From Candidatus Faecicola pullistercoris (GTDB taxonomy: Bacteria > Bacillota > Clostridia > Christensenellales > CAG-917): a stretch of DNA of 64,000 nucleotides. The notes under the pieces were generated by a model, which made no database searches, was not told where the DNA came from, and worked only from the letters and a program-made list of their open reading frames with translations. Every line of letters starts with the position of its first letter. Position 1 is the stretch's first letter. Location of the stretch: the NCBI GenBank assembly GCA_018714105.1, contig DVNW01000024.1, forward strand, positions 1 to 64,000. Reading direction: 5' to 3'. Of the stretch, positions 47,145 to 56,883 are shown piece after piece. The translations under genes and the position numbers were made by a program.

Positions 47145-48683
47145 TTACAGAACGTCGTCTTTGTATTCTTCATAAATCTCGGGAAGAAAAGAGGCCAGAT
47201 TAGCGTATTCCATCATGCAGTGAACGCCTGTCGCTTTGGCCTGTCTTTTACTGAAGAACAGGGATTTTACGGGTTTCAAATTTATAAATTTACCAATAGC
47301 GTTATCGTTTGTGATATCCTTGCCTACCCAGAATCTGCTTGCCAGCACAAGCCCGTTGTCCGTCTGTTTGGCAAAATGAATCATATACGTATGATTGAGT
47401 TTTCCTTTCAGTATACCCACTCTGGCAAAGACGGCCCAAACCACGCCTTTACCGAACATATCCTCGCAGTCGAAGCCGAGTTTGTCGCCCGGAAGGAAAT
47501 TAATGGCCAGTCGTGTTTTTATGCCGACTTTTTCTACGGGATAATGCACGCTCTCGTCCATATTCGTGCTTATGGAGAAGTGTTCGTCAGGGAACCATAT
47601 TTTATAGCGCAAATCGGCTTTCGGGTGCCATTTGAACCACCATTCCAGCATTTGCGGCGTAACGTCGGGCATAGGTGTAAAATTAGCCACGAAGTAACCG
47701 CCGTCCGGCAGTTTTGCAAAGCCTCTGAGCCCGATACTCCGTTCGTCGTAAACGGATTCGGGGTTGCCAAGGTCGCAGGCAAGCTCGGCAGGCAGCTCGC
47801 GCATGGCGTCGGCGGCCGTTTTTTTATAAACGGGCATGGGCCTGTCGTAATATTTGGAATACGGAATTTTCCGTTCTTGTTCGGTAAGCGGCATAAAAGG
47901 CAAAACGTCTCCTTTCAGTTTATTGTATCTTAGCTTAAACAGCAGTCTTGGCACGAGGTAATAAACGCACCACAGGAATACGGCAAACAGTATTACGTAA
48001 TCCAGCAGATAATGTATGTGCGTTATTTCAAACGGCAATTCGCTTTCGTGAAGGAAAAACGCGTTTTTGCCGGGCACTATAAACAGATTTCCTATTTCGG
48101 CATACGTGAGCAGCAAGGCGAACCCGCCCAGAAACAGCTTGACGTTTTTGGGCACGATTTTGAAGTATCCCGAAGCGATATGCCATACCGAGCCGACGAA
48201 CAGACAGCCGTGCATGTAAATACTTGCCCACACTTCCGTATTGCCCGAAACCACGGCGTCGGCATAGTACGGAGCGGAAGCAAACTTTTCGGCATAAAAA
48301 TCCAGCCACATATCGGGGAACAACAGGCACGAACAGGTCATTACCGTACCCGCCATAAGGCCCAGCACGTAGGCGGTATCTTTAAAGGATTTTATGTTAA
48401 AAAGTGCAACTAACGGCAAAACGTAATAGCTTATGGAAGAAGGATTCCACGGAATTATCCAGCGCAGCTCGGAGTGGTCGTAAAAAATCTGAATGGAAAA
48501 GATATTTAGCTGATACAGCAATAAAATTCCCAAAACAATTTTCCCCGCAATAACGCCGGCTTTTTTGTTTTTTCTGAAAATAACAGCGCCGCCTACGGCA
48601 AGCAAAACGAGCAGAAAAAACGAAAGTATAACCGTAACTTTGTTGACGGGAATACCTCCGGGAAGATACTTAAAAAAAAGCAT
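47145..48683 (-). CDS. Membrane protein (YwaF/TIGR02206-like) fused to a C-terminal DAPG-hydrolase (PhlG)-like domain
   Basis: N-terminal about 240 aa polytopic; C-terminal NFTPMPDVTPQMLEWWFKWHPKADLRYKIWFPDEHFS and HTYMIHFAKQTDNGLVLASRFWVG are PhlG-like by eye. Confidence 0.6.
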   Translation of the reverse strand: MLFFKYLPGGIPVNKVTVILSFFLLVLLAVGGAVIFRKNKKAGVIAGKIVLGILLLYQLNIFSIQIFYDHSELRWIIPWNPSSISYYVLPLVALFNIKSFKDTAYVLGLMAGTVMTCSCLLFPDMWLDFYAEKFASAPYYADAVVSGNTEVWASIYMHGCLFVGSVWHIASGYFKIVPKNVKLFLGGFALLLTYAEIGNLFIVPGKNAFFLHESELPFEITHIHYLLDYVILFAVFLWCVYYLVPRLLFKLRYNKLKGDVLPFMPLTEQERKIPYSKYYDRPMPVYKKTAADAMRELPAELACDLGNPESVYDERSIGLRGFAKLPDGGYFVANFTPMPDVTPQMLEWWFKWHPKADLRYKIWFPDEHFSISTNMDESVHYPVEKVGIKTRLAINFLPGDKLGFDCEDMFGKGVVWAVFARVGILKGKLNHTYMIHFAKQTDNGLVLASRFWVGKDITNDNAIGKFINLKPVKSLFFSKRQAKATGVHCMMEYANLASFLPEIYEEYKDDVL

Positions 48684-48813
48684 ATAAATCCTCCTGACTA
48701 ACGTACCTCTTTTTAAATTATAGCATAATTAAAATAAAAAACAATCATTATCGGCATATATAAATTAAAAGCGCCTCCGAGGGCGCTTTTAATTAAAGGA
48801 AATAGGTTTAAAA

Positions 48814-50211
48814 TCATTCTTTTGCGTTTTCCGCCGCAAAGTCTGATGTATTCGCGGCTTTTTTCGCGCGCCTCGCTGCGAAAATGCCGCGGGCTATTAT
48901 ACCGGCTATAATACCTGCGATAACAAACAGCGCGAACAACAAGAGCCAGGGAGTGGAAGATGTGGAAATCATAGCCGCCGCATTAGACACCGAAATCGCC
49001 CTTGTGCCTTCCGCGCTGTTATATTGCAGCATGGCGTTGTTTGCCCGCGCAAGAGCGGACGAAGCAGAGGCAATGAGCGAGGTAAGAGAGTTTTCGACGT
49101 ATTCTGTCTTTTCGGGTTCTACGGACGCCGTGGACGCGATAATGTTAAGAAGGTTGGTATAATTCGTATTCTGCGCCGACAGCTGCTCTATTTCGCCGCT
49201 TAGCGCGGACGCCTGCTTAAACATATCGTTGTATATTTCAGAAGTGGCGATAGTTACGGTGGTATTTATGCCCGTGTTTACGGTAGGATATTTATACGCG
49301 TCGATGAGCGCCTGCAGGGTGGAAAGAGTTTCTTTTTTGGAAGCAATCTGTGCGGTAAGATTATCCAGACGGTATTGCAGGAAATCCTTCGTGGCGTCTA
49401 TGTCCTTCAGAACGCCGTTGGAGGCTATATAGGACGAGAGTTTGTCGCAGTTATCCTGCAGTACGGCAAAGCTCGAAGCCAGTACCGAGAAAGAGAAGTT
49501 TTCGGACGAAATAAAGTCGGGTGCCTTTGCGGCATATTTAGTAATGGCGGAACGCGCGGCCGAAAGCTGTAACGATAATGAATCGGCCATTTCGAGATAA
49601 TCGGCGTCGTAGTCCGAAATATCCGAAGGTAAAGCAATATCGAAAGCGGTAGTTCCGAAGTAAGCGGTTTTAAACGAAGAAATAAAGGCTTTGGCGATAT
49701 TGTCGGCGATAAGCAAAGCGTCGTTCTCGCTTATTTTTGCGCAATCCACAACCACGTTGAACCGGGTAGGAACAAATTTAATGGCGTTAAACTGTTCCAG
49801 CGTAAGCTCGCTGTTTTCGGAAACCGAATTGAGGACCTTCTGTATCGAAGAGGGAACCACGGCCTTGACGGAAACGGCGTCAGCCACGTCTGCAACGGAG
49901 TACTTTTCGTTCAGGCGGGAATTTTTCAGTGCGTCGGTGATATTCGAAAAGCTCACGATGGACTGCGAGTCAAAAGCCGAGCCGTCGGGATTTTTGCCGT
50001 TTTCCGCACCGGAGTATTCCAGCGAAACCGTGCTTACAGCATAAGACTGCTTGGTCGACGTTTCCCATATCGTACCGAATATAGCGGCGATGATGGCAAA
50101 TACTATGACGCCTGCCGCCACGAAGGGAAGATACTTTTTTACTATATCCCATATTTTTCTGAAAGTTATAATTTCTACCTGTTGAGCGCTTTGAGAGTTG
50201 TTTTCGTTCAT
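48814..50211 (-). CDS. Wzz/chain-length-determinant-like membrane protein
   Basis: Two terminal TM segments flanking a long extracytoplasmic coiled-coil-like region; start ATG 50211 with aaggaga RBS. Confidence 0.6.
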   Translation of the reverse strand: MNENNSQSAQQVEIITFRKIWDIVKKYLPFVAAGVIVFAIIAAIFGTIWETSTKQSYAVSTVSLEYSGAENGKNPDGSAFDSQSIVSFSNITDALKNSRLNEKYSVADVADAVSVKAVVPSSIQKVLNSVSENSELTLEQFNAIKFVPTRFNVVVDCAKISENDALLIADNIAKAFISSFKTAYFGTTAFDIALPSDISDYDADYLEMADSLSLQLSAARSAITKYAAKAPDFISSENFSFSVLASSFAVLQDNCDKLSSYIASNGVLKDIDATKDFLQYRLDNLTAQIASKKETLSTLQALIDAYKYPTVNTGINTTVTIATSEIYNDMFKQASALSGEIEQLSAQNTNYTNLLNIIASTASVEPEKTEYVENSLTSLIASASSALARANNAMLQYNSAEGTRAISVSNAAAMISTSSTPWLLLFALFVIAGIIAGIIARGIFAARRAKKAANTSDFAAENAKE

Positions 50212-50252
50212 ATCGTTCTCCTTGATAGTTGCAAATTCCGACCGTGCGGAAA

Positions 50253-50960
50253 TTATAAATTTATTTCTTCATGTTCGGCCTCGGCTTCCCGCTCGTTTTC
50301 CGCAGCGTCTTTCTGTTCGGGCATGGAAACGTCCGGGCTTTGCGAAGGCGTAATTTCTGCGGCGCGCCTGCGTTTTTTTATCAGCTTCAATATCACGGGG
50401 ACGGCTATCGACAGCAAAATCAGCACCGCAAAGCCTATCATTATGTAATCGGTATAGGGTTTGGCGAAAACCATAATAAGCGACAAAATCCCTGCGGCGA
50501 CGAAATTTCCGCCGATAATGGCGGCGGCGGCCTTTGATACGGGCATTTCCAGGAAAACGGCAATTCCCGAACCCGTCCACACTCCCGTAAGGGGAAGCGG
50601 CACGGCAACGAACGACGCAAGCGCCCAGAAGACCTTGTTGTTATATTTATGCGAGGCCGTTTTTCTTACCATATCGGCTTTGTCGGCAAACAGGTTTTCG
50701 AAAAAGACGATCAGCTTATAAAAAGGCTTGAATTTTTTAAGCTGATTGAAAATCGGCTTTAAAAGAAATATAAGAGGCAGACACACAATGGCCGAACCCG
50801 AGCCGCAAACCAGAAAAGCAAGAAACGGATTTACGTTCATTGAGGCGGAAAGTATCACCGCGCCTCTCATTTCCACCAGGGGAAACAGGGAAATAACAAA
50901 AAGAAGCAGGTAGTCGTTTCCGATAAATCCTCTGAAAAACTCGATAATCGCTTCGCTCAT
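50253..50960 (-). CDS. COG2426-type (small multidrug export-like) membrane protein
   Basis: LFPLVEMRGAVILSASMNVNPFLAFLVC and FVAVPLPLTGVWTGSGIAVFLEM are typical. Confidence 0.8.
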   Translation of the reverse strand: MSEAIIEFFRGFIGNDYLLLFVISLFPLVEMRGAVILSASMNVNPFLAFLVCGSGSAIVCLPLIFLLKPIFNQLKKFKPFYKLIVFFENLFADKADMVRKTASHKYNNKVFWALASFVAVPLPLTGVWTGSGIAVFLEMPVSKAAAAIIGGNFVAAGILSLIMVFAKPYTDYIMIGFAVLILLSIAVPVILKLIKKRRRAAEITPSQSPDVSMPEQKDAAENEREAEAEHEEINL

Positions 50961-51086
50961 ACGAAATTCCTTAACACTATTAATAAGTGTATTATAAAGG
51001 AAAACCGATTAAAAGACAACTAAATCAGACCTTTACGGGCAAAATACAAGCCGCCGCGAAAAAGGCGGCGGCAATTGCGGGCGGGA

Positions 51087-51809
51087 TTAAAGCAGCGAGC
51101 AGGCGTCCTCGTCGGCAATCAGAACGGCGTCGGGATGACGTCTGAGAATGCTTGCAGGGCAGGACTCCGAAACGGGTCCCTTCACCATATCGAACACGGC
51201 TTTGGCCTTATTTTTGCCGTTGGCAAGTATAAGAATTTTTTTCGCATTCATAATTTCCGTTATGCCCATCGTAATAGCGTATTTGGGCACCTGTTCGATG
51301 TCGTCGAAGAACCTTGAATTGTCCTGAATCGTTTTATCCGTAAGTTTAACCTTGTGAGTTGTGCTTGTAAAGGGCGTATTCGGTTCATTAAAGCCGATAT
51401 GCCCGTTTGCGCCTATGCCGAGAATCTGCAAATCGATACTGGAAGAAGCAAGCAGTGCGGAATATCTTTTACATTCCTTTTCTATATCGGGAGCAATTCC
51501 GTTGGGTATGTTTATGTTTTTGGGATTTACGTCGATATGGTCGAACAGGTTGTGCTTCATAAAGTAGATATAGCTCTGGTCGCTCGACACGTCCAGTCCG
51601 ACGTATTCGTCCAGATTAAAAGTTGTCATATCTTTGTAACTCGCGCCGTTTTTTATATAATCGTAGCAGATAAGCTCGTAAAGTCCCACGGGGCTCGAAC
51701 CGGTCGCAAATCCTATAACCGGGGCGGAAGAAGCCGATATAACGGATTTGAACAGGGAAAAAGCCTCTTCGGAAAGAGCCTTATAATCTTTGACTTTTAC
51801 GATATTCAT
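51087..51809 (-). CDS. nagB: Glucosamine-6-phosphate deaminase
   Basis: GFATGSSPVGLYELICYDY, TFNLDEYVGLDVSSDQSYIYFMKHNLFDHID, GIGANGHIGFNEPNTPF. Confidence 0.95.
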   Translation of the reverse strand: MNIVKVKDYKALSEEAFSLFKSVISASSAPVIGFATGSSPVGLYELICYDYIKNGASYKDMTTFNLDEYVGLDVSSDQSYIYFMKHNLFDHIDVNPKNINIPNGIAPDIEKECKRYSALLASSSIDLQILGIGANGHIGFNEPNTPFTSTTHKVKLTDKTIQDNSRFFDDIEQVPKYAITMGITEIMNAKKILILANGKNKAKAVFDMVKGPVSESCPASILRRHPDAVLIADEDACSLL

Positions 51810-52035
51810 AATACACCTCATAAAAACATTATTAACTAAATTTTACTATAAACATTACGGGAAAGTCAATAGCAAAAGCAAAACATAGCGCATAATATGA
51901 AAGGGAAATGGCTTGGAGCGGCATAATCGCGCAAGTATTTGACATAGCGTTAAAAAAATGGTAAAGTATAAAAAATATTATATATAATAATAAAGTGGCG
52001 CAAAGGCGCAAACAATATTAAAAGAAGCGGTAAAT

Positions 52036-52986
52036 ATGGAAATTGTATATATAACTTTATGCGGCAAGCCCTATTTCGGCGGCACGGGCGAAGGAGCCTC
52101 TCCCGAGGAATTCCGCGCGGCCTGCGTCAAAGGCAAGGCCGTAATAGCGGTTTACGCTCATATCAGGCTTAAAGACGCCTCCCGGGCGGAGGAATACGCC
52201 CTTACGGACGGCGCGGTTTCCTGTTACGGAGATTTCGGTTATATCGTAATCGACGGTCAGCAAGCGCTTATCCGCCGCGAAGAGGAGTTTTTCGATTTGT
52301 CCACGGCCCGCGGGTACGGGGATTATACCGCGTACGTACGTCTTGACGAAATAGAAAAGCGCATGAAAGACGGCGTTATTTTCGAGGGTGTCAACGGTAC
52401 GGTAATTTCTTCCGAAGCAAAAATCGCCGCCGGCGCCGTTATAGGCGAAAACGTGACCGTAAGCGGTGCAAGCGTGATAGGCGGCGGAGCGTTTATAGGA
52501 AGCGGCAGCAGAATAGAAAACTCCGAAATAGGCGAAAACGCGAAAATCACCCACAGCCGCGTGGAAAGCAGCAGTATCGGAGCGGGCACGACGGTAGGTC
52601 CTTATGCGAACGTTCACACGCACAGCAAAATCGGAGCGGGTTGCCGTATAGGCAACTTCGTGGAAGTAAAAAACAGTACTTTGGGCGACGAAAGCAAGGC
52701 GGCGCATCTAGCGTATGTAGGCGACGCCGACGTAGGCAGAAAATGCAATATAGGTTGCGGCGCCATATTCGTGAATTACGACGGAGAAAAGAAGTGCAGA
52801 AGCAAGGTTGGCGACGGCGCTTTCATAGGCAGCAATTGCAACGTAATAGCTCCCGTCGAGGTATCGGACGGGGCTTATCTTGCGGCGGGATCCACGCTCA
52901 CGGTAAATCTGCCCGCGCGCGCACTCTGTATCGCGCGCAGCAGGGAGGTTATCAAAGAAGGCCGCAGCAAATACAAAAAAATCTGA
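52036..52986 (+). CDS. GlmU-type glucosamine-1-phosphate acetyltransferase domain without an intact uridyltransferase domain
   Basis: Complete left-handed beta-helix: GNFVEVKNSTLGDESKAAHLAYVGDADVG, NYDGEKKCRSKVGDGAFIGSNCNVIAPV; N-terminal about 115 aa lacks LxAGxGTRM. Confidence 0.85.
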   Translation: MEIVYITLCGKPYFGGTGEGASPEEFRAACVKGKAVIAVYAHIRLKDASRAEEYALTDGAVSCYGDFGYIVIDGQQALIRREEEFFDLSTARGYGDYTAYVRLDEIEKRMKDGVIFEGVNGTVISSEAKIAAGAVIGENVTVSGASVIGGGAFIGSGSRIENSEIGENAKITHSRVESSSIGAGTTVGPYANVHTHSKIGAGCRIGNFVEVKNSTLGDESKAAHLAYVGDADVGRKCNIGCGAIFVNYDGEKKCRSKVGDGAFIGSNCNVIAPVEVSDGAYLAAGSTLTVNLPARALCIARSREVIKEGRSKYKKI

Positions 52987-52995
52987 GGAGCATTT

Positions 52996-54318
52996 ATGTC
53001 AAAAAACAAAAAATATTTCGGCACGGACGGCATACGGGGTAAGTACGGCGAAAAACTTACGGACGAGCTTGCGTATAAATGCGGCAACGTGCTCGGCAAG
53101 CGCGCCGCGGGCGGCAAAATAATACTGGGACGCGACACGCGCGAAAGCGGCGAAGCGCTGGTAAAAGGCATAAAAGCAGGCGTAAAAGACGCGGGCGGTA
53201 CCGTAATAGACCTGGGAATAGTTTCCACTCCCGCGGTAGCCTACGTCACCGAAGTCGAAGGCGCGAAATATGGTATAGTTATATCGGCTTCGCACAATCC
53301 CAAGGAATATAACGGCATCAAACTTTTCAACGGAGAAGGGCGCAAACTTACCGACGACGAGGAGCTTGCCGTCGAAAAGGATATCGACGGGGGGCTTTAT
53401 TTCGGTTCGGAAGGCAAGGAAAAGCACGGCGCCGCCGAACTCGAACAGTACTACGGCCTTCTTAAAAAAGTAGGAGGCGATTTAAGCGGAATAAAAGTCG
53501 GGCTGGACTGCGCAAACGGCGCGGCAAGCATGAGCGCGGCGCGCATATTTGCCGAGCTCGGCGCCGAAGTAACGGCGATAAACGCCGAAGGCGACGGAAA
53601 GCGTATCAACGAACATTCGGGCGCGCTTTATCCCGAAGTGATATGCCGAGTCGTAGCCGATAAAAAGCTTGATATAGGTTTCAGCTTCGACGGCGACGCC
53701 GATCGCGTTCTGTGTTCGGACGAAAACGGCAGACTTGTGGACGGCGACGCCATAATATATATTATCGCGGTAAAACTTAAAAACGAAGGCCGCCTGAACG
53801 GTAATTTGGCCGTAGGAACGCACCATACCAACATGGGAGTGGAGCAAAGTCTGGCCGAAAAGGGCATTCGTCTCGAACGCACGGACATAGGCGACCACTA
53901 CGTTGCCGAAAGAATGCGCGAAAAAGATTCGCTTGTGGGCGGGGAACAGAGCGGGCACATAATACTTCGCGAGTTTTCCGGCACGGGCGACGGACTTTTA
54001 ACCGCGCTGTATCTTACGTCCGTACTGAAAAACAGCGGCAAAAGGATAAGCGAACTTGCCGACAACAAGGTATTTCCGCAGGTAAACCTCACCATAGAGT
54101 GCGCGGACAACAAAAAAGTCGTTGCCGACGCGGACGTTCAGGAAGCCGCGCGACAGGTAAGCAAGAGGCTCGAAGGCAAGGGAAGACTGCTGCTCAGGGC
54201 CAGCGGTACCGAACCCAAAATCCGTATAATGACCGAGTGCGACAGCTACGAAACAGGTAAAGCCGAAGCCGAATGGCTCAAATCCTTTATCGAACAGAAA
54301 CTCGGTTTAAAGAAATAA
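52996..54318 (+). CDS. glmM: Phosphoglucosamine mutase
   Basis: YFGTDGIRGKYGEKLTDELAYKCGNVLG, ISASHNPKEYNGIKLF, FSFDGDADRVLCSDENG, LLRASGTEPKIRIMTE. Confidence 0.96.
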   Translation: MSKNKKYFGTDGIRGKYGEKLTDELAYKCGNVLGKRAAGGKIILGRDTRESGEALVKGIKAGVKDAGGTVIDLGIVSTPAVAYVTEVEGAKYGIVISASHNPKEYNGIKLFNGEGRKLTDDEELAVEKDIDGGLYFGSEGKEKHGAAELEQYYGLLKKVGGDLSGIKVGLDCANGAASMSAARIFAELGAEVTAINAEGDGKRINEHSGALYPEVICRVVADKKLDIGFSFDGDADRVLCSDENGRLVDGDAIIYIIAVKLKNEGRLNGNLAVGTHHTNMGVEQSLAEKGIRLERTDIGDHYVAERMREKDSLVGGEQSGHIILREFSGTGDGLLTALYLTSVLKNSGKRISELADNKVFPQVNLTIECADNKKVVADADVQEAARQVSKRLEGKGRLLLRASGTEPKIRIMTECDSYETGKAEAEWLKSFIEQKLGLKK

Positions 54319-54352
54319 AATTAGCATATAAAGTATTGAAACGGTAACGAAA

Positions 54353-56278
54353 ATGAAAAACGTTCAGAAGATAAAATTTGTAAAACGCCGAATGCTGCTG
54401 ATACTTTACGACAGCTTAGTGGCCGTTATATCCGGTTTGATAACGGCTATTATGGCGGAATGGATTTACGTTGATATCGACAGGACCTATCTGTTTCTTA
54501 CGATAGCGGGCGTCAGCGTGGTAGAGCAATTCGTTTGTCTGTTCTCGGTAAGGATATACAGGGCTATCGTGAGGTTTCTGGACAGTTATCAGAATTTCAG
54601 GCTGGTAATGGCGTTTTTACTGTTGTTCGTGGTGGAGGGCGCGACTTTTTCTCTCATATATTCAATATGGAGCGGTTCTCCGTCTTACGGTTTCAAGGCG
54701 GGAATGCTTATTGCGTGCATGCAGGTAAGTATATCTTTCGTGGGCGTAATCATAGGCCGTTTCACCTATCAGTTTTTATTCAGCAAACATTTCCAGGTCA
54801 GGTATCTTCACAACAGCGCGCATCACGGTAAGATGACGGCGTCAGGGTGGCAGCCTGCCGAAAAGCCCAAACGCGTTATGGTAATAGGCGCAGGGTGGAC
54901 GGGAAAAAGAGTTATATCCGACTTAAAGCGTGAAGAGCGATACCAACCCGTCTGTCTTCTGGACGACGATGCGGACAAGCAAGGCCGCGAAATCGAGGAC
55001 GTACCCGTAGTGGGCGGTCTCGACAAAATTCCCGAGATGGTCAAGGAGCACGAAATCGACGCCATAATATTTGCCATACCGACCATGGAAAGCTCGGCCA
55101 AAAAGAAGGTAATAAACCAATGCGTAAAGGTCTGCAAGGAAGTCAGTGTTTTGCCCAACCTTGCGGATTTGGTTTACAGGGCGGATATGATGTCGCTGCT
55201 CAGGAAGGTAAACATCGACGACCTTCTGGGGCGGGAGGTAATCAAGTTCGACGTCAGAAGCGTATCGGAATTCATTAACGGCAAAGTAGTGCTTATTACG
55301 GGTGCGGGCGGTTCGATAGGCACGGAGCTTTCCAGGCAGATAGCCTCATACGCGCCTAAAAAGCTCATACTGCTCGACGTATACGAAAACGGTATATTCG
55401 AGGTTGACAGGGAGCTTAAAGCCACCTACGGACAGAAGCTTAATCTGAGTACGGAAATCATGTCGATAACGGATGCGGGCGCGATGGACAAGCTGTTCAG
55501 GGAAAACGGTATAGAACTGATCTTCCACGCTGCGGCGCACAAACACGTTCCGCTCATGGAGCACAATCCCGAGGAAAGCGTCAAGAACAACGTCGTGGGA
55601 ACATATATACTTGCTTCCACCGCAATGAAGTACAAAGCGCGTAAGATGGTAATGATATCCACCGACAAGGCCGTAAATCCCACCAACGTAATGGGCGCGA
55701 CCAAGCGTTTCTGCGAGAAGACGGTAAATCACTTCAACGCCCTGACGGAGGATACGCAGTACTGCGCGGTAAGGTTCGGCAACGTACTTGGCTCCAACGG
55801 TTCGGTAATACACATATTCAACAAGCAGATAGCGGCGGGCGGGCCGGTAACGGTTACTCACCCCGATATAATAAGGTATTTCATGACAATACCCGAGGCG
55901 GTATCTCTTGTCTTGCAGGCGGGCACCTACGCGGCGGGCGGCGAAGTATTCATACTCGATATTGGCGAGCCCGTCAGAATAGTTAATCTGGCCGAGAACC
56001 TCATCCGGCTTGCCGGGCTTGAACCTTACAAGGACATAGACATCGTATTTTCGGGGTTGAGGCCGGGGGAAAAGCTGTTCGAGGAGCTGCTGATGAACGA
56101 AGAAGGCATCAAAAAAACCGACAACCGCAAGATTTTCATAGGCAATCAGTCTTACGAGAACGACGAGAACTTCCGGACGCAGTATAAAGAGCTTGTCGCG
56201 GCGGCTGAAAGCAACGACAGGCAGAAGACCATAGAAGCGCTCAAAAAGGCCGTGCCCACCTATAAACCCAAGGAATAA
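54353..56278 (+). CDS. CapD/FlaA1-type membrane nucleoside-diphosphate-sugar epimerase/dehydratase
   Basis: N-terminal TM region, VMVIGAGWTGKRV, second Rossmann VVLITGAGGSIGTELSRQIASY, HAAAHKHVPLMEHNPEESVKNNVVGT. Confidence 0.93.
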   Translation: MKNVQKIKFVKRRMLLILYDSLVAVISGLITAIMAEWIYVDIDRTYLFLTIAGVSVVEQFVCLFSVRIYRAIVRFLDSYQNFRLVMAFLLLFVVEGATFSLIYSIWSGSPSYGFKAGMLIACMQVSISFVGVIIGRFTYQFLFSKHFQVRYLHNSAHHGKMTASGWQPAEKPKRVMVIGAGWTGKRVISDLKREERYQPVCLLDDDADKQGREIEDVPVVGGLDKIPEMVKEHEIDAIIFAIPTMESSAKKKVINQCVKVCKEVSVLPNLADLVYRADMMSLLRKVNIDDLLGREVIKFDVRSVSEFINGKVVLITGAGGSIGTELSRQIASYAPKKLILLDVYENGIFEVDRELKATYGQKLNLSTEIMSITDAGAMDKLFRENGIELIFHAAAHKHVPLMEHNPEESVKNNVVGTYILASTAMKYKARKMVMISTDKAVNPTNVMGATKRFCEKTVNHFNALTEDTQYCAVRFGNVLGSNGSVIHIFNKQIAAGGPVTVTHPDIIRYFMTIPEAVSLVLQAGTYAAGGEVFILDIGEPVRIVNLAENLIRLAGLEPYKDIDIVFSGLRPGEKLFEELLMNEEGIKKTDNRKIFIGNQSYENDENFRTQYKELVAAAESNDRQKTIEALKKAVPTYKPKE

Positions 56279-56370
56279 AGCATATAAAACGGACTTCGGT
56301 CCGTTTTTTTATTTCTGTCGTTGACCGCCGAGGCGGCAATGTGTTAAACTAAATAAAAAAGGGGGTAAAA

Positions 56371-56883
56371 ATGGAAAAAGCCAAAATACTAAAACGTTTT
56401 TCCAGGTACGGCAAGGCGGAATCGGCAATAACCGTATTCGCCGTAGCCTGTTGTCTGGTTTCGTTCGGATTGTTTTTCACGGGAGGCGTAGGCAATCCCG
56501 GAGGCGACAGTCTGCCGTCGTTCAAAATCGCGTTCGACGTCAGAGCGGACGGTCTGCATTTCAACGCGGCGGCGTTTTTCGCCCATCTTTTGCCCCTTAT
56601 ATGCGGAGCGGTAATGTTATTGCCTCTGAAAGAGCGGAAATGGTTTATAATACCTGCGGGCGTCCTTTTGGTATCCGCCGTAATACAGTTCAGCATGCTT
56701 GACGTGTTTCTTCTTAAATATTCCGAAGACGTTGCGGCCATGTATCTCAAAGGCGGCACCGCAATAAGGGGGGAAACGCAGGTAGCGGGCGTATTCAGCA
56801 TATTGGCGGCCACACTGGCGGCAGTTAAGTGCATATATCCCTGGATTGCGGGATACGCAAAGAAGCAGGAGGTGGGCAAATGA
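56371..56883 (+). CDS. Small 4-TM membrane protein, unknown function
   Basis: Hydrophobic profile; ATGA overlap with the following gene. Confidence 0.65.
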   Translation: MEKAKILKRFSRYGKAESAITVFAVACCLVSFGLFFTGGVGNPGGDSLPSFKIAFDVRADGLHFNAAAFFAHLLPLICGAVMLLPLKERKWFIIPAGVLLVSAVIQFSMLDVFLLKYSEDVAAMYLKGGTAIRGETQVAGVFSILAATLAAVKCIYPWIAGYAKKQEVGK

